The notes under the pieces: generated by a model
Seen by the model: only the letters and a program-made list of their open reading frames with translations
The model's database searches: none
What the model was told of the DNA's origin: nothing
Part shown: positions 52,692 through 62,055 of the stretch, in pieces
Layout of the letters: every line of letters begins with the position of its first letter
Numbering within the stretch: the stretch's first letter is position 1
From: JAGVSZ01 sp019137045
GTDB taxonomy: Bacteria; Pseudomonadota; Gammaproteobacteria; Burkholderiales; SG8-39
Assembly: GCA_046347635.1 (NCBI GenBank)
Contig: JAXMFT010000001.1
Location: forward strand, 62,001 to 126,000
Length of the DNA: 64,000 nt
Direction: 5' to 3'
Program-made: the position numbers and the translations under genes

Positions 52692-54191
52692 CTACGCCGC
52701 GTCGAGCGGATGGATCGGGCGCTGCAGCTTCGCGTAGCGGTAGACCGAGAGGTCGGCGTTGGTCACGCCCTCGCCCTGGCACTCCACGACCGCCGCCGCG
52801 AGCGGCGCGAAGCCCGCGCGGTAGTGGATGCGCGACTTCAGCATCAGGAAGCGCCGGGCGGTCGGCTCGATGCCGAAGTGCCGGAAGATCACCGGGTCGA
52901 ACGGCTCGTGGTGGCGCTCGGTGACCACGATCTGCGCGCGCGCCGTCGCGAGGACCGCTGAACGCCCGAGGTGGGACTTGACCCCGGTGTACATCGGCCC
53001 GCCGAACACGATCTCGCCGTCGGTGATCGTGCGCACGCGGCCGCTGACCGTGAGCGGACGCCCGCGCAGCCCGATCGCGGGCATGTCGGTCTTGCCGCCC
53101 AGCGCGAGGGTGACGTTCGCGCCCACGCCCGCCTCCACCATGCGCGCCACCGCCCCGGGGTCGCGGATCGGCGCGATCGCGACGTCCTCGAGCCCCTGCT
53201 CGAGGATCGCCTCGACCACCGCCATCACGTCCTGCGCGCCGCCCGACCCGCAGTTGTCGCAGTGGTCGATCAGCAGCACCGGGCGGCCGGGCCGGCCGTT
53301 GCCGATGCGCGCGGCCTGCGCGATCGACGCGGCGAGCGGGCGCGGGCGGTAGACGTACTCGTCGCGGCGGTCCCAGGCGATCTTCAGCATCGCCGCGCAG
53401 AGTTCCTCCGCCGCCGCGCGCCCGCCGCGGCGCGCGTCCGCCACCACCACTGCCGAGCACCCCGTGTGCGGGGTGTCCGCGTGCGCAAAGGCCGGCAGCA
53501 GCGTCGCCGCGAGCACTCGCCCTTCGCGCTCTGCGGTGCGCGCCAGCGCGATGATGTCGCCCGAGGGTCCGTCCTCCGGCGCGTGGCGCATGACCGAAGG
53601 CACGAGCGGCAGCCAGCCCCACGCCGTCACCGGGTCGACCTCTCCGCGCAGCGCGCGCACGAGGATCTCGCCGGCGCGGCGGCCGGTCTCGTACATGTCC
53701 ACGTGCGGGTAGGTCTTGTAGCCGGCGATCACCGTCGCGTTGGCGACGGTCGCGGGCGAGAGGTTGGTGTGGTAGTCGAGCGCGACCGCGATCGGCACCG
53801 CGGGCGCGATGCGCCGCACGCGCGCGAGAATCTCGCCCTCGGCGTCGTCGGCGTCCTCGACGACCATCGCCCCGTGCAGATCGAGCAGCACCGCGTCGCA
53901 GCCGGCGCGCACCGCCTCCTCCAGCGGCTGCACCAGCCGCTCGAAGGTCGCGCGCGAGGCGCGGTTGGACGGCCAGGATTCCGCCGCGATCGGCGTGACC
54001 GCCTCGGCGCCCGCGCCGGCGGCCAGGTCGAGGAAGGCCGCGAACGGCGTGTTCGTCCCCGCGAGCGCGCGCTGCGCGTGCTCGCCGTAGAGCGGGCCCG
54101 CGCCGTGGCCGAACGCCTCGTACGGCGTCGGGACGGGCGAGAAGGTGTTCGTCTCGTGCTTGATCTGCGCGATGACGAAGCGCCTTGCCAT
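52692..54191 (-). CDS. M81 family metallopeptidase (MlrC-like)
   Basis: A 499-residue protein of the MlrC family, first known for the last step in microcystin breakdown. The opening IAQIKHETNTFSPVPTPYE is the N-terminal family signature; DAVLLDLHGAMVVEDADDAEG supplies the metal-binding acidic residues and histidine, and LDYHTNLSPATV the next. LLIDHCDNCGSGGAQDVM starts the C-terminal domain. Homologues are common in Burkholderiales and their natural substrates are mostly unknown, so toxin degradation should not be assumed. It stands between coaX and the divergent ugpB. Confidence 0.87.
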   Translation of the reverse strand: MARRFVIAQIKHETNTFSPVPTPYEAFGHGAGPLYGEHAQRALAGTNTPFAAFLDLAAGAGAEAVTPIAAESWPSNRASRATFERLVQPLEEAVRAGCDAVLLDLHGAMVVEDADDAEGEILARVRRIAPAVPIAVALDYHTNLSPATVANATVIAGYKTYPHVDMYETGRRAGEILVRALRGEVDPVTAWGWLPLVPSVMRHAPEDGPSGDIIALARTAEREGRVLAATLLPAFAHADTPHTGCSAVVVADARRGGRAAAEELCAAMLKIAWDRRDEYVYRPRPLAASIAQAARIGNGRPGRPVLLIDHCDNCGSGGAQDVMAVVEAILEQGLEDVAIAPIRDPGAVARMVEAGVGANVTLALGGKTDMPAIGLRGRPLTVSGRVRTITDGEIVFGGPMYTGVKSHLGRSAVLATARAQIVVTERHHEPFDPVIFRHFGIEPTARRFLMLKSRIHYRAGFAPLAAAVVECQGEGVTNADLSVYRYAKLQRPIHPLDAA

Positions 54192-54360
54192 CCGCGCCCC
54201 CGGCTACCGCGCCGGCCCCCGCTGCGCGCCCGGCCTCCGCGACGCGCGCGCGCGCCCACGGGAATGGATCACTGCCGGGTTCATGTCGCGGGCGATTCCG
54301 TCGGCGATGGGGCCGCGGGGCGGCGGCGACGGGCCCCGGGAGCCGCGGCCGATTCTAGCC

Positions 54361-54389
54361 GAGACAACCCCGCGCCCGCCCTCTATAAT
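54361..54389 (+). promoter_or_regulatory. Predicted promoter of ugpB
   Basis: GAGACA (54361-54366) and a perfect TATAAT (54384-54389), 17 bp apart, in the 260-bp gap between divergent genes. The start would lie about 55 bp before ATG 54452. The rest of the gap shows nothing I can identify. Confidence 0.5.
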
Positions 54390-54451
54390 CGCGGCGCCCG
54401 ACGGCCCGCGATCGCGGACCGCTGCAACACCGCCCAGCGAGGTTCCCCCCG

Positions 54452-55783
54452 ATGACGACCAGGCGTTTCCTCCTCTCCGCGCTCGCCGCGGCGGCGCTCG
54501 CGCTCGGCGCGAGCGCGCCGGCGCGGGCGGTCACCGAGATCCAGTTCTGGCACGCGATGGACGGCGCGCTCGGCGCGCAGCTCGACCGCATCGTCCAGCG
54601 CTTCAACGACGTGCAGAAGGACTACCGCGTGAGCGCGGTGTACAAGGGCAGCTACGACGAGACGCTCGCGGCCGGCCTCGCCGCGCGCCTGGCGGGGAAG
54701 GGCCCGCACATCCTGCAGGTGTACGACGTCGGCACCGCCAACATGGCGGCGTCCAAGGGCGCGATCCGCCCCGTCTACCAGGTGATGCGCGAGGCGGGCG
54801 AGAAGTTCGACTCCGGCGCGTTCGTGCCGGCGGTCGCGAGCTTCTACTCCGACAGCAAGGGCAACCTGCTCGCCCTGCCGTTCAACACCTCGACGCCGGT
54901 GCTCTACGTCAACCGCGACGCGTTCGGGGCCGCGGGCGTCGACGCGCGCAAGCCGGTCAAGACCTGGTACGAGCTGCAGGAGGCGCTGCTGGAGGTGCGC
55001 GAGAAGACGCCGCTCGCGTGCGGCCTGACGACGACGTGGCCGAGCTGGGTGATGCTGGAGAACACGCTCGCTTGGCACAACGAGGAGTTCGCGACCCGCA
55101 ACAACGGCTACGACGGCCTCGACGCGCAGCTCGTCTTCAACACCCGCCTCGCGATGCGGCACCTGTCGCTGATGACGGCGTGGACGAAGGCGAAGATCTT
55201 CACCTACTCCGGCCGCCGGGAGGAGGGCGAGCGCCGCTTCGCGCGCGGCGAATGCGCCGCCCTCACCGCCTCGTCCGCCTCCTACGCGAACATCGAGCAG
55301 GGCGCGAAGTTCCACTTCGCGGTGCTGCCCCTGCCGTACTACGACGACGTCAACAACGCGCCCTACAACACCCTCATGGGCGGCGCCGGCCTGTGGGTCC
55401 TGAACGGCAGGAGCGCCGGCGACTACAAGGGCGTCGCGAAGTTCTTCTCCTTCATCTCGCAGCCCGAGGTGCAGGCGCAGTGGCACCAGGCGACCGGCTA
55501 TCTCCCGATCACGCGCGCCGCGTACGAGCTGACGAAGGCGTCCGGCTTCTACCAGAAGCACCCGGGCGCCGACGTCGGCATCCAGCAGATGACCAACGGC
55601 AGCGGGCCGCCCAAGGCGTACTCGCGCGGCATCCGGCTCGGCAACCAGCTCCTGATCCGCGCCGTCGTGGACGAGGAGCTCGAGCAGACCTGGTCGCTGC
55701 AGAAGCCGCCGAAGCAGGCTCTCGACGACGCCGTGCGGCGCGGGAACGAGCTGCTCAGGCGGTTCGAGCGCGCGCACAAGTAG
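54452..55783 (+). CDS. ugpB: ABC transporter substrate-binding protein, UgpB-like
   Basis: A 443-residue periplasmic receptor. Residues 1-26 form a signal peptide (TTRRFLLSALAAAALALG to ARA). The mature protein has the UgpB-like start TEIQFWHAMDGALGAQLDRI and features of the sn-glycerol-3-phosphate receptor: YKGSYDETLAAGLAA, PFNTSTPVLYVNRDAF, LPLPYYDDVNNAPYNTLMGGAGLWV and QWHQATGYLPITRAAYE. The usual partner genes ugpA, ugpE and ugpC are absent on both sides: the mutase gene that follows converges from the other strand. The permease must be encoded elsewhere, or the operon has been split. Confidence 0.88.
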   Translation: MTTRRFLLSALAAAALALGASAPARAVTEIQFWHAMDGALGAQLDRIVQRFNDVQKDYRVSAVYKGSYDETLAAGLAARLAGKGPHILQVYDVGTANMAASKGAIRPVYQVMREAGEKFDSGAFVPAVASFYSDSKGNLLALPFNTSTPVLYVNRDAFGAAGVDARKPVKTWYELQEALLEVREKTPLACGLTTTWPSWVMLENTLAWHNEEFATRNNGYDGLDAQLVFNTRLAMRHLSLMTAWTKAKIFTYSGRREEGERRFARGECAALTASSASYANIEQGAKFHFAVLPLPYYDDVNNAPYNTLMGGAGLWVLNGRSAGDYKGVAKFFSFISQPEVQAQWHQATGYLPITRAAYELTKASGFYQKHPGADVGIQQMTNGSGPPKAYSRGIRLGNQLLIRAVVDEELEQTWSLQKPPKQALDDAVRRGNELLRRFERAHK

Positions 55784-55817
55784 GCCGGCGACCCGGGCGC
55801 GGCGGCCGCCGGGCGCC

Positions 55818-57194
55818 TCAGAAGGGCAGCGTCGCGCCGGGCTTGGCGGCGAGCAGCGCCCGCCGGAAGTCCTCCTGGATGCGCGCGAGGCCCGCTTCGT
55901 CCCGAGCCTCGAAGCGCATGACGATCACCGGCGTCGTGTTCGACGCGCGCGCGAGCCCGAAGCCGTCCGCGTACTCCACGCGCAGCCCGTCGATCGTGAT
56001 CACCTCCTGCGCGTCGGGAAACCGCGCGCTGCGCTGCAGCTCCGCCACCAGGCGGTGCGGCTCGCCCTCCGCGAGCGCGAGGTTCAGCTCGGGCGTCGTC
56101 ACCGAATCGGGCAGCGCGTTCAGCACCGCGCTCGGGTCGCGCTCCCGGGCCAGCAGCTCGAGCAGGCGCGCGCCGGCATAGACGCCGTCGTCGAAGCCGT
56201 ACCAGCGCTCGGCGAAGAACGTGTGCCCGCTCATCTCGCCCGCGAGCGGCGCATTGAGCTCGCGCATCTTCGCCTTGATGAGGGAGTGGCCGGTCTTCCA
56301 CAGCACCGGCTTGCCGCCGTGCGCGCGGATCCAGGGCGCGAGGTTGCGGGTGCACTTCACGTCGTAGATCACCTCCCCGCCGGGCACGCGCGCGAGGACG
56401 TCCTGCGCGAACAGCATGAGCTGCCGGTCGGCGTAGATGATCCGCCCGTCCTTGGTCACGACGCCGAGACGGTCGCCGTCGCCGTCGAACGCGAGGCCGA
56501 GCTCCGCGTCGGTCGTCGCGAGCCGCGCGATCACGTCGCGCAGGTTCCGCGGCTGCGAGGGGTCCGGGTGGTGGTTGGGGAACGTGCCGTCGACGTCGCA
56601 ATAGAGCTCGTCCACCGTGCAGCCGAGGCGCCGGTAGAGCTCGGGCGCGATCACGCCCGCCACGCCGTTGCCGCAGTCGACGACGAGCTTCATCGGGCGC
56701 GCGAGCTGCACGTCGCCGACGACCCGCTCGAGGTAGGCGGCGCTCACGTCGGCCGTGCGCAGCGCGCCGGCGCCCGCAGGGAATCGCCCGCTCTCGATGC
56801 GCTCGCGCAGCCCCTGGATGGTCTCCGCGAACAGGGTGGTGCCCGCGATCACCATCTTGAGCCCGTTGTAGTCGGGCGGGTTGTGGCTGCCGGTGACCGC
56901 GACCGCGCTTCCGGTTCCGAGGTGGTGGGCGGCGAAGTAGGCCATCGGCGTGGTCACCATGCCGATGTCCACGACGTCCACCCCGCTCGCGCGGATGCCG
57001 GCGGCGAGCGCCGCGGCGAGCTTCGGCCCCGACAGCCGGCCGTCGCGCCCGACCGCGATCGCGCCGCCACCCTGCTCGCGCGCGAGCGCGCCGAGCGCGC
57101 GCCCGACCAGCTCGACCGCCTCCGCGGTGAGGGTCCGGTCGACCACGCCGCGGATGTCGTAGGCCTTGAAGATCTCGGGGGCGATGCGCGTCAT
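55818..57194 (-). CDS. Phosphomannomutase/phosphoglucomutase
   Basis: A 458-residue alpha-D-phosphohexomutase of the AlgC/ManB type, interconverting hexose 1- and 6-phosphates for LPS, exopolysaccharide and nucleotide-sugar synthesis. The phosphoserine loop AVTGSHNPPDYNGLKMV, metal-binding LAFDGDGDRLGVV, sugar-binding GEMSGHTFF and the C-terminal phosphate-binding segment RASNTTPVIVMRFEA are all present. ATG 57194 overlaps the stop of the upstream hydrolase gene as ATGA. Supply of hexose 1-phosphate could also feed the sugar polymers made by this cell, but no direct link to the pga genes is shown. Confidence 0.92.
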   Translation of the reverse strand: MTRIAPEIFKAYDIRGVVDRTLTAEAVELVGRALGALAREQGGGAIAVGRDGRLSGPKLAAALAAGIRASGVDVVDIGMVTTPMAYFAAHHLGTGSAVAVTGSHNPPDYNGLKMVIAGTTLFAETIQGLRERIESGRFPAGAGALRTADVSAAYLERVVGDVQLARPMKLVVDCGNGVAGVIAPELYRRLGCTVDELYCDVDGTFPNHHPDPSQPRNLRDVIARLATTDAELGLAFDGDGDRLGVVTKDGRIIYADRQLMLFAQDVLARVPGGEVIYDVKCTRNLAPWIRAHGGKPVLWKTGHSLIKAKMRELNAPLAGEMSGHTFFAERWYGFDDGVYAGARLLELLARERDPSAVLNALPDSVTTPELNLALAEGEPHRLVAELQRSARFPDAQEVITIDGLRVEYADGFGLARASNTTPVIVMRFEARDEAGLARIQEDFRRALLAAKPGATLPF

Positions 57195-58156
57195 GCGGAG
57201 TGCTCCACTTGCGAGAAGAATGCGAGGATGCGGCGCGGCAGCCACTCGTAGCGCCCGGGAAACGGCCCGGTCACGAAGCCCACGTGCCCGCCGGTCGCCG
57301 GATACTCGAGCGTGATGCACGGCGGCGCCGCGCGCGGCAGGTGGCGGCCGGGAAGGAACGGGTCGTTGCGCGCGTTGAGGACGAGCGTGGGGACGCGGAT
57401 CGCCCCGAGGGTCGGCCCGGCGCTCGACCGGGCGTAGTAGTCGGCCGCGTCGCGGAAGCCGTGCAGCGGCGCGGTCACGATGTCGTCGAACTCGCGCAGC
57501 GTCCGCGTCGCGCGCACGCGCGCCGGGTCGAAGCGCCCGGGATGGAGCCGCGCCTTCTCTTCGATCTTGCGCTTGAGGGTGCGCAGGAACACGCGCGCGT
57601 AGACGCGCCCGAAACCGTGCTCGAGCGCGTCCGCGCCCGCGGCCAGGTCGAGCGGCGCGGAGACCGCCGCCGCCGCGCGCACGCGCGCGCGCGCCGACTC
57701 GCCGCGCAGCGCGAGCCACTTGAGCAGCACGTTGCCGCCGAGCGAGACCCCCACGGCGTAGAGCGGCCGCCCCTCCGCCGCGGCGGCGAAGCGCCCGATC
57801 ATCCAGTCGATCTCGTCGGCGTCGCCCGAGTGGTAGGCGCGCGGGAGCCGGTTCATCTCGCCCCCGCAGCCGCGAAAGTGCGGCACCGCGCCGCGCCAGC
57901 CGCGCCGGGCGAGCGCGGCCATCGTGGCCTCCGCGTAGTGGCTGTCCGCCCCGCCTTCCAGCCCGTGGAACATGACCACGAGCGGCGCCGCGGCCGGCCC
58001 GCCGAGGAAGTCGACCAGCACCACGTCGCCGTCCGGCGTCTCCCAGCGGCGGCGCTCGAGCGGCACGCGGCTGCGCCGCGCCACCAGCGCCGCCCAGACG
58101 GTCTGCGCGTTGCCCCCCGGCAGCCACCAGGGCGCGCGATACGGCTCGCCGCTCAA
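57191..58156 (-). CDS. YheT family alpha/beta hydrolase
   Basis: A 321-residue serine hydrolase. It shows WWLPGGNAQTVWAAL, the typical YheT opening, VVMFHGLEGGADSHYA, PHFRGCGGEMNRLPRAYHSGD, nucleophile GVSLGG, an acid in NARNDPF and the histidine in GGHVGF. The natural substrate is unknown, though the family includes carboxylesterases. The start is inferred as TTG 58156, which overlaps the stop of the SnoaL-like gene (TTGA); no closer ATG fits the homology. The stop overlaps the start of the mutase gene. Confidence 0.85.
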   Translation of the reverse strand: MSGEPYRAPWWLPGGNAQTVWAALVARRSRVPLERRRWETPDGDVVLVDFLGGPAAAPLVVMFHGLEGGADSHYAEATMAALARRGWRGAVPHFRGCGGEMNRLPRAYHSGDADEIDWMIGRFAAAAEGRPLYAVGVSLGGNVLLKWLALRGESARARVRAAAAVSAPLDLAAGADALEHGFGRVYARVFLRTLKRKIEEKARLHPGRFDPARVRATRTLREFDDIVTAPLHGFRDAADYYARSSAGPTLGAIRVPTLVLNARNDPFLPGRHLPRAAPPCITLEYPATGGHVGFVTGPFPGRYEWLPRRILAFFSQVEHSA

Positions 58157-58584
58157 TGGAGGATCTTCGGGCCTTCCGCCGCCGGCTCGGGCGGCGCGCC
58201 GGGCGCGTGCGACGCGTGGTGCACGAGCATGCGCCAGCCGCTGCTCGTGCGCACGTACACGTTCGTGACCGCCACCGGCGGGCGCGCGCGCGGCTCGCCG
58301 ACGACCGTGATGTTCTCGAGCAGGTTGTGGATCGCGAACATCATCCCCTGCACGACGCTCAGGTCGGAGGTGCGCACCTGCAGGCGCTGGGGCGAGGCGA
58401 AGATCTGCGCCCAGTTCTCGCGCACCCGCTCGTAGCCGGCGAGCCGCGGACCGCTCGGATGGATGCACACCACCTCCTCGTCGTCCGCCCAGACTTCCAT
58501 CATGGTGTCAAGGTCGGCGCGCTCGAGCGCTTCGTAGAAGGCCTGCTCGACGTCCTGGGCACTGGCGAACGTGGTGCGTTTCAT
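58153..58584 (-). CDS. SnoaL/ketosteroid isomerase-like protein
   Basis: A 143-residue single-domain protein of the NTF2/SnoaL fold. The N-terminal helix AQDVEQAFYEALERADLDTMMEVWADDEEVVCIHPSG is the family signature, with repeated strands after it (VRTSDLSVVQGMMFAIH, VVGEPRARPPVAVTNVYVRTSSGWRMLVHH). Members are varied enzymes or ligand-binding proteins; no function is evident. ATG 58584 starts the short operon with the YheT hydrolase and the hexomutase. Confidence 0.82.
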   Translation of the reverse strand: MKRTTFASAQDVEQAFYEALERADLDTMMEVWADDEEVVCIHPSGPRLAGYERVRENWAQIFASPQRLQVRTSDLSVVQGMMFAIHNLLENITVVGEPRARPPVAVTNVYVRTSSGWRMLVHHASHAPGAPPEPAAEGPKILH

Positions 58585-58656
58585 GGCGCGCGCCCCCGGG
58601 CTGCGGGGCGCACAATGGTAGCGAAAACCGCCGCCGGGATTCAATCGGGCGCGGCC

Positions 58657-59025
58657 TCACGCCGCCGCGCGCGCGATCCAGTCCGCCAGCGCCGCGAGCA
58701 CGCCCGCCTCCTCGCCGATCGAGGACGTGGCGCGGATCGCGAGCGCGGGGTGGCGCGCGCGCGCCGTCGCGATGAGCGCGGGGAGGTCGCGCGCGGCGTG
58801 TCCTCCCGGCGCGAGAAAGAGCGGCACCACGAGCACGCGTTGCGCCCGTGCGGCCGCCGCCGCGTCGATCGCCTCGTCGAGAGTGGGGCGCATCTGCTCG
58901 AGGAACGCCAGCTCGACGCGCGTCCCCGGCCTGCGCGCTGCGACGAGCGCCTGGAGCGTCCGCAGCGGCGCCGCCCACGCGGGGTCGCGGCTGCCGTGCG
59001 CGAACAGGACGATCGCTTCCTTCAT
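58657..59025 (-). CDS. cbiX: Small CbiX-type sirohydrochlorin chelatase
   Basis: A 122-residue single-domain class II chelatase. IVLFAHGSRDPAWAAPL contains the catalytic histidine, and VLVVPLFLAPGGHAARDLP the second, both metal-contacting sites. The short length matches CbiXS, which works as a homodimer, inserting cobalt (or iron in SirB-like enzymes) into sirohydrochlorin for cobalamin or siroheme. No other cobalamin or siroheme genes are nearby. A B12-binding radical SAM protein lies 1.3 kb away but no dependence is implied. Confidence 0.88.
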   Translation of the reverse strand: MKEAIVLFAHGSRDPAWAAPLRTLQALVAARRPGTRVELAFLEQMRPTLDEAIDAAAAARAQRVLVVPLFLAPGGHAARDLPALIATARARHPALAIRATSSIGEEAGVLAALADWIARAAA

Positions 59026-59035
59026 CGCGCGGCGA

Positions 59036-60295
59036 TTATCGCGCAGCCGGTTGGCCGTAGACGCTGCGCGCACGCGTCTCGCGCACGAACATGGCGCTCG
59101 CGAACCCGACGAGCGCCGCGCCGGCGAGTGCCCACAGCGCGCGCCGCCAGTCCTCCGGCGCGTGCGTCGCGGACCGCGTCGCGGCCTGCGCCCCGAGGTC
59201 GAGCACCCAGCCGACCACCGGCTGCATGACCGCCGGGCCGAGAAAGATCGCCATGTTCACCACCCCGGTCGAGATCCCGGCGAACCGCGGCGCGTTGACC
59301 TCCTTCGCGCAGGCCCAGCTCAGCGTCATGCCCGCGGCCGCGGCGCCCATTGCGCCGAACAGGAGGTAGCTCGCCGGAGCGTCGAGCGTTCGCCCCACGA
59401 GGAGCGGCATCCAGGCGGCGAGCAGTCCGCCGGCGCCGCCGGCGTAGAGCACCTTGCGGCGCCGGATGCGGTCGGAGGCCGCGCCGACGACGAGACCGCT
59501 GGCCGCGAACACCGCCAGCGCGACGGTCACGTGGTGCGCGGCCGTGGTGCGGGTCAGGCCGTGGACGTCCATCAGGAAGGGCACCGCCCACAGCGTCGCG
59601 AAGGAGAGGAAGCTCGCGCCCATGCCGAAGTTCGCGAGGAAGATCGGCCAGGTCGCGCGGTTGCCCAGTACCGCGGCGAGCCCGGCGCGCCAGCCCGCCT
59701 CGCGCGGCGCCGCATGCGGCGCCCGCGGCAGCTCGTCCACGAGCACCCAGCTCGCGACCGCCACGGCGAGCGAGGCGATCGCCAGGGCGAGGAGCACCTC
59801 GCGCCAGCCGAGCGACTGGAGCACCCACGCGAACGGTCCGCCGGCGGCGGCCGAGGACAGGTTGCCCACCAGCACCACGAGGCCGGTCAGCGTGGCGAAG
59901 ATCCGCGGCTCGTACCAGCTCGCGACGAGCTTGAGGCACGCGACGAAGGCGACCGAGCTGCCGAGCGCGACCAGCACCCGGCCGCCGGCCGCCGCGCCGA
60001 AGCTCGGGGCGAGCGCGAAGAGCGCCCCGCCCGCCGCGACGATCACCCCGCCGCCCGCCAGGAGCCGGCGCGGCCCGAGCGTGTCGGCGAGGACGCCCGA
60101 CGGAATCTGCATCGCCGTGTAGACCCAGTAGTAGGTCGCGGCGAGAACGCCGAGCGCGGCGGCGCTGGTCGCAAACGACTGCGCGAGATCGCCCGCGAGG
60201 GCCGCCGGCGCCGCGCGGTGGAAGAGCCCGATGAGGTAGGCCGCGAGCGCGAGCGCGAAGCCGGCGAGGCGGCGCGCGGGCGACGGCGCGCTCAC
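59036..60295 (-). CDS. MFS transporter
   Basis: A 419-residue major facilitator with about 12 hydrophobic helices. The motif A-like loop GVLADTLGPRRLL follows the second helix, and SDRIRRRKVLYAGG marks the equivalent in the second half. The transported compound is unknown. GTG 60295 overlaps the stop of the radical SAM gene as GTGA, so the two are translationally coupled. This pairing suggests export or import of the product or substrate of the radical SAM enzyme, but that is inferred from position only. Confidence 0.85.
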   Translation of the reverse strand: MSAPSPARRLAGFALALAAYLIGLFHRAAPAALAGDLAQSFATSAAALGVLAATYYWVYTAMQIPSGVLADTLGPRRLLAGGGVIVAAGGALFALAPSFGAAAGGRVLVALGSSVAFVACLKLVASWYEPRIFATLTGLVVLVGNLSSAAAGGPFAWVLQSLGWREVLLALAIASLAVAVASWVLVDELPRAPHAAPREAGWRAGLAAVLGNRATWPIFLANFGMGASFLSFATLWAVPFLMDVHGLTRTTAAHHVTVALAVFAASGLVVGAASDRIRRRKVLYAGGAGGLLAAWMPLLVGRTLDAPASYLLFGAMGAAAAGMTLSWACAKEVNAPRFAGISTGVVNMAIFLGPAVMQPVVGWVLDLGAQAATRSATHAPEDWRRALWALAGAALVGFASAMFVRETRARSVYGQPAAR

Positions 60296-62055
60296 GGGGC
60301 GGCGGCCGCCTCGAGCTTGCGCTTGCGGTGCCCGGCCACGGTGCGCGCGGCGGTCGTGTGCGTGAACAGCTCCAGCGCGTCGAGCTCGCCGGTCTCCACC
60401 GGCAGCATCGCGGCGTCCGGCTCGGCCTGCGCGCCGCCGCGCACGACGCGCCGGTAGATGCGCCAGTACTCCCACCACATCGCACCGAAGCGCACCGCCT
60501 TGGCGGCCGTCTCCCAGCCGTAGCGCCAGTAGAAGACGGCCGGGCTCTCGATCGGCATGCCCGGACGGCGGTCGCGGCGATACTTGCGCCGGAAGATGCC
60601 GCCCTCGAGCGGGTGCACGCGCTCCACGCGCGCCGGCGCGTGGAAACCGAACAGCTTGGCGCGCATGTTGGCGAGGTCGTATCCCCAGCGCTTCGTCCGG
60701 CGCAGCACGCGCGCCACGTGCTCGGGCGAGTAGTAGAGGTCCCACGCCTTGCGGTAGATCCCGAGCAGGGCCGCGTCGGACATGGTCGCGTGGCGCGTGG
60801 TGACGTGCACGACGTCGTAGCGGTTCAGGTCCCGCTCCATCGGCACGCCGGCGAGGTGCAGCTTCTTGTGGTCGGCCGAGCCCGGCAGCGGGGTGAGGAT
60901 GAAGAACTCCAGGATGTCGATCGGCAGCTCGCGCTGGATGATGCCGATGTCGCGCTCGATCGACTCGGGCGTGTCGCCGGGGAACCCGAGGATGTAGCCG
61001 GCGTAGGTGAGCGTGCCCACGCGGTGCCAGGCCTGCAGCATCGCGCGGTACTCGGTGATGCGGTTCTGGCCCTTCTGCGCGCCCTTCAGGGACTCGGGGT
61101 TGATGTTCTCCAGGCCGATGAACACGCGGTTCACGCCCGCGCGCGCCGCCTTCTCGATGAAGCCGCGGATGCGGTGCACCATGGTGTCGACCTGGGCGAC
61201 CACCCAGAGCCGCTCGCCCTCCACCTCGCGCAGGTGGATCAGGCGGTCGAAGATCGCCTCCCAGTTCTGGTTGCGCGCGAGGTTGTCGTCGGTGATGAAG
61301 AAGTTGCGCACGCCCTGCGCCAGGTTGGCGCGCACCAGGCGCTCGACGTCGTCGGCGCTGCGCGCGCGCGACTTGCGGCCCTGCACGTTGATGATGGTGC
61401 AGAAGCTGCACAGGAACGGGCAGCCGCGCCCGGCGTCGAAGCTCGTGCGCGTGCCGACGGTGCGCTGCACCACCGCGGCGTCGAGATACGGCGTCGGCGC
61501 GCCCTCGAGCCCGGGCAGGTCCTGCATGAAGTTGTAGAGCGGCTTCAGCGTCCCGCGGTCGGCGTCGCGCAGGAGCTGGTCGAAGCGCCCCTCGGCCTCG
61601 CCGGCGAAGAGGGAGATGCCCAGGTCCATCGCCGCGCGCAGCTCGGGCGCGATCTCCGGCAGCATCGCGATGCAGCCGCTGACGTGGAACCCGCCGATGC
61701 ACACCGGGATGCCGGCGGCGCGCAGGGGCCGCGCGATGTCGACCGCGCGCGGGTACTGGTTGGTCTGCACGCCCACCAGGCCGACCAGGCCGCGTCCGCC
61801 GGATGCGCGGATCAGCCGGACGATCTCGTCCGGCCGGATGCGCGTGTTGGTCTCGTCCTGGACGGTGATGCGGATCTCGACGTCGGCGCCCAGCACCTTC
61901 CGCTGCGCGCAGTCGAGCGCCAGCCCGTTCAGCGTTGCGAGCGTATTGGACGGGATCGACGAGCGGATCCACTGGATGACGTAACCGTCGTCATCGTAGT
62001 GGGAGGGCTTGATCAGGACGAGCTGGAATACCCTGGTGGCAAGTGCGGTCTGCAT
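60292..62055 (-). CDS. B12-binding-type radical SAM protein
   Basis: A 587-residue radical SAM enzyme. The N-terminal 200 residues resemble a cobalamin-binding Rossmann fold (LIKPSHYDDDGYVIQW, GLVGVQTNQYPRAVDIARPLR, GGFHVSGC) but lack the usual DxHxxG motif. The radical SAM cluster is C212-x3-C216-x2-C219 in GCPFLCSFCTI, and the core follows with FITDDNLARN, VFIGLENINPESLKG and YILGFPGDT. A C-terminal region of about 170 residues is family-specific. The reaction is unknown; relatives include hopanoid-modifying and chlorin-forming enzymes. The gene has an AGGAG ribosome site and is followed at once by the MFS gene. Confidence 0.85.
   Translation of the reverse strand: MQTALATRVFQLVLIKPSHYDDDGYVIQWIRSSIPSNTLATLNGLALDCAQRKVLGADVEIRITVQDETNTRIRPDEIVRLIRASGGRGLVGLVGVQTNQYPRAVDIARPLRAAGIPVCIGGFHVSGCIAMLPEIAPELRAAMDLGISLFAGEAEGRFDQLLRDADRGTLKPLYNFMQDLPGLEGAPTPYLDAAVVQRTVGTRTSFDAGRGCPFLCSFCTIINVQGRKSRARSADDVERLVRANLAQGVRNFFITDDNLARNQNWEAIFDRLIHLREVEGERLWVVAQVDTMVHRIRGFIEKAARAGVNRVFIGLENINPESLKGAQKGQNRITEYRAMLQAWHRVGTLTYAGYILGFPGDTPESIERDIGIIQRELPIDILEFFILTPLPGSADHKKLHLAGVPMERDLNRYDVVHVTTRHATMSDAALLGIYRKAWDLYYSPEHVARVLRRTKRWGYDLANMRAKLFGFHAPARVERVHPLEGGIFRRKYRRDRRPGMPIESPAVFYWRYGWETAAKAVRFGAMWWEYWRIYRRVVRGGAQAEPDAAMLPVETGELDALELFTHTTAARTVAGHRKRKLEAAAAP

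Noticed and set aside
52692..54191. Microcystin degradation locus
   Set aside because: Only an MlrC-family protein is present; mlrA, mlrB and mlrD are absent, and this family is widespread in bacteria that do not degrade microcystin.
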